DNA of 6,041 nucleotides from NCBI GenBank assembly GCA_027023165.1, contig JALVWX010000173.1:2020-8060 (forward strand). The letters run 5' to 3'. The position numbers and the translations under genes were made by a program. The DNA comes from Thermococcus sp. (GTDB lineage: Archaea > Methanobacteriota_B > Thermococci > Thermococcales > Thermococcaceae). The notes under the pieces are model-generated. The model was not told where the DNA came from. It was given only the letters and a program-made list of their open reading frames with translations, and searched no databases. Below are positions 1-6,003 of this stretch, in pieces; the stretch's first letter is position 1, and each line of letters starts with the position of its first letter.

Positions 1-144
1 AGCGTCGTTGAGCATCATGCCCCTTATCTCCCTGAGCAGCTCAACGCTGTGCTTGGGCGATATGCGGAGGTCCCTTCCGCTCGCTCTAGCCATCCTCTCA
101 GGGTCAAAATTTTGGAATGAATAGGAAAACCTGCCCCTGCTCAT
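1..144 (-). CDS. rpl22: 50S ribosomal protein L22 (uL22), N-terminal part, cut by window edge
   Basis: The 48 visible codons start at an ATG whose complement is at 142-144 and encode a product opening [20 protein letters not shown], which I recognise as the start of thermococcal uL22. The archaeal family is about 150 residues long, so roughly two thirds lies beyond the left edge. uL22 binds 23S rRNA, and its long beta hairpin lines the exit tunnel; that hairpin is not in the visible part. The ribosome binding site reads GAGGTGGT, and its first G and A belong to the TGA stop of the S19 gene, 10 nt upstream. The gene is therefore the next member of the same operon and probably translationally coupled to S19. 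The identification is firm even though the gene is partial. Confidence 0.95.
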
Positions 145-154
145 CTATACCACC

Positions 155-556
155 TCACTTGACCGCCACGAACATCGATGACCTGGTAGCACCAACACCA
201 GGCGATCCGTGCTGGACGATCTTCCTCGTGAGTGCGAACTCGCCGAGGTAGTGGCCGATCATCTCCTCCTTGATCTCGATGGGGACGAACTCCTTTCCGT
301 TGTGGACGTGGATGGTCATTCCGACCATCTCGGGGAGTATGACCATGTCCCTGCTGTGGGTTCTTATCGGCTTGCTGTACTTGCCCTTCTTAGCCAGGCG
401 AATCTTTCTGAGGAGCTTCTTCTGCTCCGGGGAAAGGCCGCGCTTGAGGCTCCTCCTCTGCCTGGCCGGGAGGAGCTTGGCAAAGTCCTCCAGTGACATG
501 TTAAGCAGTTCCTCGAAGGTGTAACCCCTATACTTAAACTCCTTCCTTCTCGCCAT
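155..556 (-). CDS. rps19: 30S ribosomal protein S19 (uS19)
   Basis: The product is 133 residues from the chosen start and matches archaeal uS19, a small-subunit head protein that contacts 16S rRNA, sits with S13, and lies near the A-site tRNA and subunit bridges. The conserved core spans roughly residues 64-117: [14 protein letters not shown], then [15 protein letters not shown] and [12 protein letters not shown]. The lysine/arginine-rich stretch around residues 32-63 is the usual archaeal N-terminal extension. The start is uncertain. A GTG at 565, an ATG at 562 and an ATG at 556 are in frame. I chose 556 because the family begins MARxxEF. The GGAGG at 568-572 lies 11 nt from that ATG and 5 nt from the ATG at 562, while neighbouring genes use 7-9 nt, so 562 (135 residues) remains possible. 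The TGA of L2 at 562-564 overlaps the alternative ATG. Confidence 0.97.
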   Translation of the reverse strand: MARRKEFKYRGYTFEELLNMSLEDFAKLLPARQRRSLKRGLSPEQKKLLRKIRLAKKGKYSKPIRTHSRDMVILPEMVGMTIHVHNGKEFVPIEIKEEMIGHYLGEFALTRKIVQHGSPGVGATRSSMFVAVK

Positions 557-561
557 CTTCA

Positions 562-1281
562 TCACTTCCTCCTACCGGTTCTTCTCGCGGCTATGTGACC
601 GACCTTCCTTCCGGGCGGGGCGCGCCTCGAAACCGTTGAGGGCCTTCCGATGTGGTGCTCCTTACCACCGTGCGGGTGGTTGACGGCGTTCATCTTGACA
701 CCCCTCGGCTTCGGCCAGAACCTGTTCCTTGCCTTGGCGATGTAGTAGGCCTTACCGGCCTTGACGATCGGCTTCTCCAGCCTTCCGCCACCTGCAACCA
801 CACCGATGGTGGCCCTGCAGGTCGGCTTGAACTGCTTAAGCTCACCGCTCGGGAGCTGGACTATGACCTTGTCCTTCTCCCTGCTGACGACTAGGGCGTA
901 GGAACCGCCAGCGCGGACGTACTTTCCTCCGTCGCCAGGAACTCCCTCAATGTCGTAGACGTAGCTTCCCTCCGGTATCAGTGCAAGAGGGAGGGTGTTG
1001 CCGATCTTGATCGGGGCCTTCGGTCCTATCGCTATTTCCTCACCGACGAGGAGCCCTTCTGGAGCTATGATGAGCTTCTCCATGCCGTTCTCGAACTTGA
1101 CGCGAGCAACTGGAGCGGTCCTTCCCGGGTCGTGGAGTATCTCGACGACTTTTCCAACCAGGGTCTTCTCCTTGGTAAGGTTGAGCGGAACGTACCTGAC
1201 GGCGCCCCTGTAGCGGTGCGAGGGGGCCCTAAAGGCCGTGGTTCCCTTACCTCTCCTCTGCTGAATCAAACTCTTTCCCAT
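562..1281 (-). CDS. rpl2: 50S ribosomal protein L2 (uL2)
   Basis: The 239-residue product matches archaeal uL2, a 23S rRNA-binding protein at the base of the peptidyl transferase centre that is needed for subunit joining. The N-terminus [13 protein letters not shown] is the typical archaeal one. An SH3/OB-type beta region fills about residues 30-110, and the C-terminal RNA-binding part carries the hallmark [18 protein letters not shown] at about residues 193-210, including the HPHGG histidine equivalent to E. coli His229. The tail is rich in R, K and G. I chose the ATG at 1279-1281 and not the upstream GTG at 1288-1290, because the GTG lies inside the GGGGTGA ribosome binding site and would add three residues absent from the family. 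The stop TGA (562-564) overlaps possible S19 starts. L23 lies 13 nt upstream. Confidence 0.98.
   Translation of the reverse strand: MGKSLIQQRRGKGTTAFRAPSHRYRGAVRYVPLNLTKEKTLVGKVVEILHDPGRTAPVARVKFENGMEKLIIAPEGLLVGEEIAIGPKAPIKIGNTLPLALIPEGSYVYDIEGVPGDGGKYVRAGGSYALVVSREKDKVIVQLPSGELKQFKPTCRATIGVVAGGGRLEKPIVKAGKAYYIAKARNRFWPKPRGVKMNAVNHPHGGKEHHIGRPSTVSRRAPPGRKVGHIAARRTGRRK
568..573 (-). promoter_or_regulatory. Ribosome binding site of rps19, inside the 3' end of rpl2
   Basis: AGGAGG on the minus strand lies within the last codons of L2. It is 5 nt from the ATG at 562 and 11 nt from the ATG at 556, which brackets the 7-9 nt spacing seen for other genes here. It supports S19 initiation at the L2 stop codon but does not by itself decide between the two ATGs. 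Confidence 0.65.
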
Positions 1282-1286
1282 CTCAC

Positions 1287-1293
1287 TCACCCC
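1287..1293 (-). promoter_or_regulatory. Ribosome binding site of rpl2
   Basis: On the minus strand the motif GGGGTGA is followed by GTGAG and then the ATG of L2. The purine-rich block matches the archaeal GGAGGTGA consensus at seven of eight positions and sits at the spacing used by the neighbouring genes. It contains the in-frame GTG that would otherwise lengthen L2, which decides the start in favour of the ATG. Confidence 0.7.
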
Positions 1294-1294
1294 G

Positions 1295-1555
1295 TCAGAA
1301 CAATCCTATCCTGGCAGCAACCTCACTTGCGCTGTACTCGGGCTTGAGCTTCACGTAGGCCTTCTTCTCTCCCCTCATGGTTATGAGGGTGTTGACCTTC
1401 TCGACCTTGACGTCGAACATCACTTCCACGGCCCTCTTGATGTCCTGCTTGTTGGCCCTCTTGTCCACTATGAAGGTGAGTTTGTTCTCGTTCTCAATCA
1501 TCGCCACGGCCTTCTCCGTGACGACCGGCTTGACGATAACCTTGTAGGGGTCCAT
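1295..1555 (-). CDS. rpl23: 50S ribosomal protein L23 (uL23)
   Basis: The 86-residue product has the short archaeal uL23 form. It opens [16 protein letters not shown], where the PVVTEK box near residues 10-15 is the family signature, followed by [20 protein letters not shown] and KVEKVNTLI, giving the usual beta-alpha-beta RNA-binding fold. uL23 sits at the polypeptide exit site, where signal recognition particle and chaperones dock. Length and ends match the family with no insertion. The start ATG follows a GGGTGATGAGAG leader in which the TGA is the stop of L4, so the gap is only 6 nt and coupling to L4 is likely. Its own TGA is 13 nt before the start of L2. Confidence 0.98.
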   Translation of the reverse strand: MDPYKVIVKPVVTEKAVAMIENENKLTFIVDKRANKQDIKRAVEVMFDVKVEKVNTLITMRGEKKAYVKLKPEYSASEVAARIGLF

Positions 1556-1561
1556 CTCTCA

Positions 1562-2329
1562 TCACCCGTAAATCTCCCTAAGCCTCTCTATGGCACCCTT
1601 CGTCCAGATGGTAAGCCTTCCTGGGTGGGTACCCGGAGCGAGCAGCTCAACGCCGAGGTTGTCAACCGTTATCACGTCAACACCTGGGTGGTTCCTGGCT
1701 CCCTGGACGATGCCCTCGTTCTTCGCAACGACCACGAGCGGCCCCTTGGCCTTCTTGTATCTCCTGCCGCGCATCTTGCCCTTACCAGCGCGAATCTTGG
1801 TGTTCTTCTTGGCCCTCTCGATGTCGTCCCAGACGCCGAGCTTCTTGAATATCTCCCTGGTCTGTGCCGTCTTAAAGACCTTCTCAAGGTCGTCGGTGAC
1901 TACGATCGGAACCTGCGGGACGTTGTCTATAACGTGGCCCCTCGCTCTAACGAGGTCGTAGTTGGCCGTTGCAGCAATGGCACTCATTATAGCTAATCTG
2001 CGCTCCTTCTTGTTGATGTCTTCCCAGATTATCTTCTCGACCTTCGGCGGGTGGGTTCTCCTTCCGCCAACGGCGAAGGGGACGAATGCTGCGAACCTCG
2101 GCGAGGTCTTTATCCTCTCAACCCTGGCCATACCGTGGCCCTTTCCGATGTTCTCCGTGACGCGCCTCTTGCCGGCGTACGGACTCCTCCCCTGCGGCTG
2201 TATCCTGTGGGTCCATGAAGCGATGACAGCCCTCCTGATGAGGTCGGGCCTGTAAGGCGTAGCAAAGACCTTGGGAAGCTCGATCTCCTCAACGGCCTCG
2301 CCTTCGAGATTGAAAACCTTAACCTTCAT
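1562..2329 (-). CDS. rpl4: 50S ribosomal protein L4 (uL4, archaeal L4e/L1e type)
   Basis: The 255-residue product is archaeal uL4, which binds 23S rRNA and forms part of the exit-tunnel constriction with uL22. The basic tunnel loop is visible at about residues 41-95 and contains [23 protein letters not shown] and [10 protein letters not shown] second conserved basic block, [19 protein letters not shown], lies at about 180-198, followed by the globular domain end with [20 protein letters not shown] at about 224-243. Both are signatures of the archaeal/eukaryotic L4 branch. Length is normal. The start ATG is preceded by GAGGTGAGATAG, whose TGA portion includes the L3 stop codon, so the 10-nt gap holds a ribosome binding site that overlaps the upstream gene. 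Confidence 0.98.
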   Translation of the reverse strand: MKVKVFNLEGEAVEEIELPKVFATPYRPDLIRRAVIASWTHRIQPQGRSPYAGKRRVTENIGKGHGMARVERIKTSPRFAAFVPFAVGGRRTHPPKVEKIIWEDINKKERRLAIMSAIAATANYDLVRARGHVIDNVPQVPIVVTDDLEKVFKTAQTREIFKKLGVWDDIERAKKNTKIRAGKGKMRGRRYKKAKGPLVVVAKNEGIVQGARNHPGVDVITVDNLGVELLAPGTHPGRLTIWTKGAIERLREIYG

Positions 2330-2339
2330 CTATCTCACC

Positions 2340-3383
2340 TCACTGCTTGGACTCCCTACTGACGTAGGTTATCTGCGGCCTCTCAACGGGCGGCCTCTTC
2401 TTCGGTGCCCTTATGGCCGGCCTGACCCTGACGATCCTCTTGAAGGAACCCGGAACGGTTCCCTGTATCATGAGGAAGTCGCTCCTTATCACCCCGTAGT
2501 GCGGAAAGCCGCCCTTGGGGGTTATCTCAACCTCGTGCTTCTCGTCGAGCTTGAGCTTGCCGCTCTCGCCTATGGCGATGAGCCTCTTGTTGAACTCCGT
2601 CCTGTGGTGAAAGCCCATCTGGCCGGCCTGCGGGACGGTCCACATGACCCTGGTCGGGTGCCACGGACCGAGGTTACCGATGTGCCTGCCCTTTCCAGCC
2701 CTCTGGGCCTTGTGGAACTGTATCTTGACACCCCAGCGCTTGACAGGGCCCTGGGTCCCCTTGCCCCTGGTGACGGCTATGACGTCGAGAAGCTCGCCCT
2801 CGTGGAGAACCTCACTCGCCCTTATCTCCTTGCCGATCTTCTCCTTGGCGTACTCGAACTTGGCCTTAACGTCGTCCCCACCGATGGCGTACTCCATAAC
2901 TTCCGGCTTCTTCTTGAGCTTGATAAGCCACGGCTGGGTGTGGACGAGAAGGCGAACGTCGACTATCTCGCCGTCGTTGACGAGGTCCTCGAGCTGGCCA
3001 AGCTTGGCCTTGAAGGCCTCCTCGTTGTAGTCCTTCGGCAGGGTCTTTATGCGCCTCTTGACGTGGTCGTTCAGCTCGTGGAACCAGACCTCGGTCGCCG
3101 TTTCGAGGCCGAGGTAACCCTGCCTATAGGCCCTGATGCCGTAGACGAAGAGCGGCGGGACCTCGACTACCGTGACCGGCATGAAGATCTCCTTGCCCTT
3201 GGTAAGTCCCGGCCTGTCATCTATCATGAGGACGTGGGTCATACCGGCCTTGTAACCGGCGAAGCCCAGCATCCTGACCTCGCTGTCCTGCGGCCACTTC
3301 TTGATTCTCGGGACTATGCTCCTAGCCCTCTTTCTCGGGGAGTAAGCCAGTGAACCTCTCCTTGGCCTGTGTATTTTTCCCAT
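2340..3383 (-). CDS. rpl3: 50S ribosomal protein L3 (uL3)
   Basis: The 347-residue product is uL3 of the long archaeal type; bacterial L3 is about 210 residues. uL3 is an early 23S rRNA-binding protein whose extension reaches towards the peptidyl transferase centre. The N-terminus [20 protein letters not shown] is basic, as is usual in archaea. Residues 40-50 ([11 protein letters not shown]) begin the beta-barrel, and [17 protein letters not shown] (about 204-220) with [20 protein letters not shown] (about 232-251) form the conserved central RNA-binding extension. The start ATG is one base after the methyltransferase stop. Its ribosome binding site, AAGGAGG, lies in the last codons of that gene with a 7-nt spacer, so the two genes are almost certainly cotranscribed and coupled. 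Confidence 0.98.
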   Translation of the reverse strand: MGKIHRPRRGSLAYSPRKRARSIVPRIKKWPQDSEVRMLGFAGYKAGMTHVLMIDDRPGLTKGKEIFMPVTVVEVPPLFVYGIRAYRQGYLGLETATEVWFHELNDHVKRRIKTLPKDYNEEAFKAKLGQLEDLVNDGEIVDVRLLVHTQPWLIKLKKKPEVMEYAIGGDDVKAKFEYAKEKIGKEIRASEVLHEGELLDVIAVTRGKGTQGPVKRWGVKIQFHKAQRAGKGRHIGNLGPWHPTRVMWTVPQAGQMGFHHRTEFNKRLIAIGESGKLKLDEKHEVEITPKGGFPHYGVIRSDFLMIQGTVPGSFKRIVRVRPAIRAPKKRPPVERPQITYVSRESKQ

Positions 3384-3384
3384 C

Positions 3385-4155
3385 TCAATCCCTCCTTATG
3401 AGATTAAACACCGCGAGTGTAGCGAGGAGCGCCTCCTCGGTGCGGACGGTGGCTGTCCGCTGATTTGGAACCGTGTTGAGGATTAGATCAAAGTTATAAT
3501 CCTCCTCGCCGAGGAGTTCTATCACGCCCTTCCTCGGTGAGCCGAAGACGAATCCGACTTCCCCCTCCAGCGGGGGAAGCTTCACTTCCCTGATGTCGCG
3601 ACCCTTCCTCGAGGTCGCGATGACCAAATCCAGCCTGGCCTTTTTAAGTGTTTTCGCCAGTGACTTCCTCGTCAGGTGAACCCTGTATCCCCAGTATTCC
3701 TCCGGCTTCGCTGGTATCACTCTGAGCGGCCTTACCGAGACGATCCTGAACGTTGCGCGCCCTTCGACGTCCCCCTCGACCATCGCGAGGTCGTCGAGGC
3801 CGATGTCAGCATAGGTTCTGCGCCCCTTCCTGAAGGCAAAGCCCTCGCGGATTTCGCCGACCCTTGGCTTTCCCTTGAGCTTGTGGTGCGGCGTCCTGAG
3901 CGGCGGGATGACGCCGACGTACTTGAGTTCGGGCATCAGCGGGAACAGCCTTTTGCGGAGGTACTGGGGCGTTTCCGCGTACTCGAGGATGGTTTTGATT
4001 AATTTCCCTTCCTTCCCGCCGGCCCTGTAGATCCAGACGTGCTCAACGCCGAAGATTGCACAGGCCCTGGCTATCTGCCCGACCTTGTACGTTCTGATCT
4101 TCGGGTCGTCGCTCTCTTCGAGGAGCGAATCCGGAATGAAGACGTGCCAGGCCAT
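3385..4155 (-). CDS. SPOUT-class RNA methyltransferase (COG2106 family, putative RNA uridine N3-methyltransferase)
   Basis: The 256-residue product starts [12 protein letters not shown], the usual start of thermococcal members of this family, which is related to Methanothermobacter MTH_1 and human SPOUT1/CENP-32. These proteins have a trefoil-knot SAM-binding fold with an inserted OB-like domain. Visible landmarks are PPLRTPHHK (residues 84-92), [14 protein letters not shown] in the inserted domain (about 119-132), and the knot motifs FVFGSPRKG (202-210) and [16 protein letters not shown] (227-242), the SPOUT cofactor-binding signature. RNA methylation is secure at family level; an rRNA uridine target is inferred from family annotation and operon position. 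The frame stays open for 91 codons further upstream to 4428, but the promoter at 4212-4228 and family homology place the start at 4155. A weak AAGGATGA precedes this ATG. It is the first gene of the operon. Confidence 0.92.
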   Translation of the reverse strand: MAWHVFIPDSLLEESDDPKIRTYKVGQIARACAIFGVEHVWIYRAGGKEGKLIKTILEYAETPQYLRKRLFPLMPELKYVGVIPPLRTPHHKLKGKPRVGEIREGFAFRKGRRTYADIGLDDLAMVEGDVEGRATFRIVSVRPLRVIPAKPEEYWGYRVHLTRKSLAKTLKKARLDLVIATSRKGRDIREVKLPPLEGEVGFVFGSPRKGVIELLGEEDYNFDLILNTVPNQRTATVRTEEALLATLAVFNLIRRD

Positions 4156-4211
4156 TTTTCCGTCATCCTTCGCTGTGGTCACTTCAACGCTGAACTGGGG
4201 TCTATGGAGGG

Positions 4212-4228
4212 TATTTAAAAGGCTTTCG
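4212..4228 (-). promoter_or_regulatory. Archaeal BRE/TATA promoter of the methyltransferase-L3-L4-L23-L2-S19-L22 operon
   Basis: On the minus strand the sequence reads CGAAAGCC followed by TTTTAAATA, a purine-rich BRE directly upstream of a TATA box, which is the arrangement of strong thermococcal promoters. A start 24-27 nt downstream would fall near 4190, giving a leader of about 35 nt before the ATG at 4155. It is the best-formed TATA element I see between rpl10e and the operon, and no other clear promoter lies ahead of L3, so it probably drives all the downstream ribosomal genes. No operator palindrome is visible inside it. Confidence 0.72.
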
Positions 4229-4296
4229 AACCCTTCCACCCTTTTTTGGTCTGGAAGGTATGCAACTTTTTTGCAAAGCAAACTTCGCCTGCGCGA

Positions 4297-4335
4297 CGTT
4301 GGAGCGAAGCTCCAACGCACGGGACGATAGTCCCG
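4297..4335. repeat. Two adjacent perfect stem-loops interrupting the left arm of unit I
   Basis: The first stem pairs CGTTGGAGC (4297-4305) with GCTCCAACG (4309-4317) around a GAA loop, a perfect 9-bp hairpin. The second pairs CGGGAC (4320-4325) with GTCCCG (4330-4335) around GATA. The other arm of the palindrome and the related copy near 4900 lack these stems, so they look like an insertion into one arm. They lie about 70-120 bp upstream of the operon TATA box. No long T-run follows on either strand, so a terminator role is not supported. Confidence 0.6.
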
Positions 4336-4460
4336 TTGAGTTTGATCAAGGTTCGTGGTTCTTTGCAGTGATGCCAAAGCGCAAGAGGATTCCTTTTTAC
4401 GAGCTGTTTCGAGCGTGAATTCCTTCAATATTTGCCTTTCCGAAGGAGTTCCTCTCCTTT

Positions 4461-4477
4461 GACGCCCTTCGGGCGTC
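4461..4477. repeat. Central perfect stem-loop of unit I
   Basis: GACGCCC and GGGCGTC pair perfectly over 7 bp around a TTC loop. It is the symmetry centre of unit I, and diverged versions occur near 4755-4767 and at 5039-5045 with 5079-5085. On the plus strand a short TTAAAA tract follows. This is not a strong T-run, so I do not call it a terminator. Confidence 0.65.
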
Positions 4478-4594
4478 GGTTAAAATCGAACTCCCACTAA
4501 AAAGCAATTGACAAAGTTGAATCCAAGATAACTCCGATATGTTTAATGGAATCCACTCAAACTGGCGAACTTGACGAGAACCACAAACTTTGAT

Positions 4595-4617
4595 CAAACT
4601 TTGCTCTGCAAAGTTTG
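4595..4617. repeat. Perfect 10-bp stem-loop in the right arm of unit I
   Basis: CAAACTTTGC (4595-4604) pairs with GCAAAGTTTG (4608-4617) around a TCT loop. CAAACTTTG also occurs at 4584-4592, joined by the palindrome TTTGATCAAA, so a short A/T-rich word is present three times within 34 bases in both orientations. This is the densest repeat in the interval and forms the outer tip of the right arm. Confidence 0.6.
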
Positions 4618-4691
4618 CTTGCTCCGCAAAGTGCTAGCGGAAAATTATTAGGCTGTCTAGAGGTTATGTTAAGATTTGTACGTATTTTTCA

Positions 4692-4830
4692 CTTACCGAT
4701 TTTAGGAGGCTTTCTTTCACAAAAACTTCATTCAAAGCGGTTTAAATTGAAAAGCGCCCGAAGGTCGAAAGGGAGATAAACCCAGCGGATATCGGCCACT
4801 AAGTACCGAGAAAGCCTCCAGAATTTTCCC
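4692..4830. repeat. Short foldback unit III, diverged relative of units I and II
   Basis: A perfect 11-bp inverted repeat, GGAGGCTTTCT (4705-4715) and AGAAAGCCTCC (4809-4819), is centred at 4762. The same centre falls on CGCCCGAAGGTCG (4755-4767), a one-mismatch form of the central stem of unit I. The inner arms also show TTTAAACC against ATAAACCC in mirrored positions. Its left inner arm and centre (about 4740-4782) resemble those of unit II on the same strand: TTTAAATTGAAAAG against TTTAGACTGAAAAG, then CGCCC, GAAGG and TAAACC. No reading frame here looks coding. The plus-strand GGTTTAAATT at about 4739 could also pass for a TATA box, but nothing recognisable follows it. Confidence 0.5.
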
Positions 4831-4899
4831 ATTGAGAAGCACGTGCGGACTGCTCAAGGTTATTGAATGGAGTCAGAACCATTTGGTCAAGCTTTACAC

Positions 4900-5157
4900 A
4901 AGCAAAGGTTGTCTGCGCAAAGTTTCATCAAAGTCTGTAGCTCCTTCTCTGAGTGTAACTCACAAGGGGCTTTTGTTTGAAATCAAGCGTTTTGGACCGG
5001 AAATTCGGTCAGAAACTATTTAGGATTTAGACTGAAAAGACGCCCAGAAGGCATCAAAGAAAGAGTAAACCATCCTTAGGGCGTCGATTCAAGTTGAACT
5101 CCAATTTAAAATGCGAATCGACGAGAATGGAATTCACAGTAAATCCAATGTTTGTTT
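4900..5157. repeat. Foldback unit II, apparently truncated on its right side
   Basis: The left end (4900-4944, plus strand) repeats the outer arm motif of unit I: AAGCAAA, then GCAAAGTTT, ATCAAAG and TGTAG, about 24 of 30 matching over the core by eye. After 94 nt comes the centre, GACGCCC (5039-5045) pairing with GGGCGTC (5079-5085) across 33 nt, and this overlaps a second perfect pair, GTCGATTC (5083-5090) with GAATCGAC (5115-5122). The right half (5079-5157) aligns with 4471-4543 of unit I, sharing GGGCGTCG, GAACTCC, GAATNCA and a final ATGTTT. The expected outer right arm is missing; a protein-coding relic begins instead. The similarity is by eye and the exact ends are uncertain. Confidence 0.5.
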
Positions 5158-5259
5158 CTCAAGGGAAAGAACCTCGTGAAGTCAGGCTACGTTGAGAAGA
5201 AAGACGGGAGGTATAAGATTTCAGACCCTGTTCTCGAGAGAGTCTTTAAGGAGCTTTGA
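5158..5259 (+). pseudogene. C-terminal remnant of an archaeal AAA-type ATPase
   Basis: This plus-strand frame ends at TGA 5257-5259 and encodes NLVKSGYVEKKDGRYKIS followed by DPVLERVFKEL. That wording (a short helix, GYVEKKDGRY as the wing of a winged helix, then ISDPVLER) is typical of the C-terminus of the large archaeal ATPase_2 group (PF01637), whose full-length members are around 350-450 residues. Only about 33 codons survive. There is no start codon or ribosome binding site, and the frame is stopped by a TAA at 5140-5142. The P-loop and the rest of the ATPase domain are not present upstream. The fragment starts where repeat unit II ends, so deletion or insertion next to that unit probably removed the rest. 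Family assignment rests on recognition of a short segment. Confidence 0.5.
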
Positions 5260-5410
5260 AGCCTTTGGAGTTCTCATACCTCTATTGACTCCGGATTTAC
5301 CACTTTAACCGCAAAGGTGCCTTGAAAACCATAAAATTCAAGAGGGGCATGACAGCAATCGTGAAACAACGAACACAACAAATGGATCCCCCAAGAACAG
5401 CCCGGAATGT
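5260..5410. other. Intergenic stretch with one weak possible coding relic
   Basis: No intact gene is visible between the ATPase remnant and the end of rpl10e. On the minus strand one frame closing at TGA 5274-5276 reads HAPLEFYGFQGTF followed by AVKVVNPESIEV, protein-like in composition, but it has no recognisable start, ribosome binding site or family, and further upstream it turns cysteine-rich and implausible. It may be a second gene tail or chance. The plus-strand ATG at 5383 opens only a 10-codon frame. I see no repeat unit here. Confidence 0.2.
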
Positions 5411-5411
5411 G

Positions 5412-5426
5412 TAAAAGAGGAAAAAC
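5412..5426 (-). terminator. Probable T-rich transcription terminator of rpl10e
   Basis: About 25-40 nt after the rpl10e stop the minus strand reads GGTTTTTCCTCTTTTAC, a run of five T followed by a run of four T. Archaeal RNA polymerase terminates at such oligo-T tracts without needing a hairpin. Upstream, CGCAG and CTGCG could pair as a small stem across 13 nt. The position fits termination before the gene-free interval, which agrees with the methyltransferase operon having its own promoter. Confidence 0.55.
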
Positions 5427-5450
5427 CGCAGTGCACGTCAGCGCTGCGCT

Positions 5451-5999
5451 TTAGCGTTTCATGGTCGAGAGAACCTTGGTGGTGACGTCGTTGCCCTCTT
5501 TGTCATAGATTCTGAAGTAAGCGCTGTAGGGCAGCTTCATCTTGGCCCTGTGCATCGCCCCAAGGGCGAACTTGAGGTGGTTCTCGTTAAGCCAGACGGA
5601 GAGTATCTTCTGGTCCTTCCTTACGCGGGCGGCGAGCCCGATGGGCTTTCCGAAGGGTCTGCGCATACCGTTTCCGTAACGGTCGGCCTTCCTTCCGGTG
5701 GCCATTGGGTTCTCACGGAGAACCTGGAATGGGAAAACGCGTATCTTGAAGTGATAGTTGCTCCTTCCGACGTTCTTCTGGAGGTACCTGTTGACCTGTA
5801 TACGAATCGCCTCGAGGGCGTTCTGCCTTATCTGCATGGCCTGCTCGGCGTGAAGGCTGACCTCATACTGGAATTCGGCCGAGAGGTTGCCCATGTCGAA
5901 GATCGTTATCTTGGGTCCCGGGGCACCGCGTATGTACTCCCTTCTCGTGTAAGCGGGCTTGTCAACGTCCCTATCAATCTTGGCTGGTCTCAGTCCCAT
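5451..5999 (-). CDS. rpl10e: 50S ribosomal protein L10e (uL16)
   Basis: The 182-residue product is archaeal/eukaryotic-type uL16, which sits between the central protuberance and the A-site and helps position tRNA and the peptidyl transferase centre. It opens [20 protein letters not shown], followed by [14 protein letters not shown] (about 25-38), [20 protein letters not shown] (70-89) and the highly conserved [20 protein letters not shown] (97-116), the loop closest to the active centre. [14 protein letters not shown] near the C-terminus is also typical. Length equals the family norm. The ATG follows GGAGGTGA, a near-perfect ribosome binding site. The gene is separated from the main ribosomal operon by over 1 kb and ends with its own T-rich stop signal. 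Its promoter is probably beyond the right edge. Confidence 0.97.
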   Translation of the reverse strand: MGLRPAKIDRDVDKPAYTRREYIRGAPGPKITIFDMGNLSAEFQYEVSLHAEQAMQIRQNALEAIRIQVNRYLQKNVGRSNYHFKIRVFPFQVLRENPMATGRKADRYGNGMRRPFGKPIGLAARVRKDQKILSVWLNENHLKFALGAMHRAKMKLPYSAYFRIYDKEGNDVTTKVLSTMKR

Positions 6000-6003
6000 A
6001 CTC

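Larger units (their letters stand above)
4261..4635. repeat. Long imperfect palindrome (foldback unit I), about 345-375 bp
   Basis: The interval folds back on itself around a GC-rich stem at 4461-4477. The clearest arm pair is 4340-4362 against the reverse complement of 4577-4599: 21 of 23 bases match, and the shared core is GTTTGATCAA. Both copies lie 98-99 nt from the central stem, so the structure is symmetric to within one base. Inside the arms I can align, by eye, GAGGATTCC with GTGGATTCC and AGGAGTTC with GGGAGTTC. Outside, AAGCAAACTT occurs in both arms (at 4276 plus and 4620 minus), and a 45-nt double stem-loop interrupts only the left arm. No convincing target-site duplication or transposase is seen. 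It could be a non-autonomous mobile element relic or a pair of inverted interspersed repeats. I know no name for it. Confidence 0.6.

Noticed and set aside
2271..3353. 360-codon open frame on the plus strand opposite L3 and the end of L4
   Set aside because: It is fully antisense to well-recognised L3, has no family resemblance, and its leucine/aspartate-rich wording is what GC-rich archaeal genes give on the opposite strand.
4461..4477. Intrinsic terminator at the GC-rich hairpin
   Set aside because: Neither strand has a T-run after the stem, and the hairpin is the symmetry centre of a larger palindrome, which explains it better.
4397..4597. 66-codon minus-strand frame in the gene-free interval
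   Set aside because: It lies wholly inside the long imperfect palindrome and spans its central hairpin. There is no ribosome binding site or family resemblance.
4739..4782. Possible CRISPR-type repeat because of an ATTGAAAAG-like end
   Set aside because: Thermococcal CRISPR repeats end in similar letters, but there is no regular array of identical repeats and spacers; the similar segments are diverged and about 280 nt apart.
4832..5023. 63-codon plus-strand frame in the gene-free interval
   Set aside because: It starts at TTG without a ribosome binding site, crosses the outer motif of repeat unit II, and its product resembles no family I know.
4230..5450. tRNA or other stable RNA gene in the large gap
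   Set aside because: I found no T-arm GGTTCNANNCC with matching acceptor and anticodon stems, and no convincing C and D boxes in order. The visible stems belong to the repeat units.
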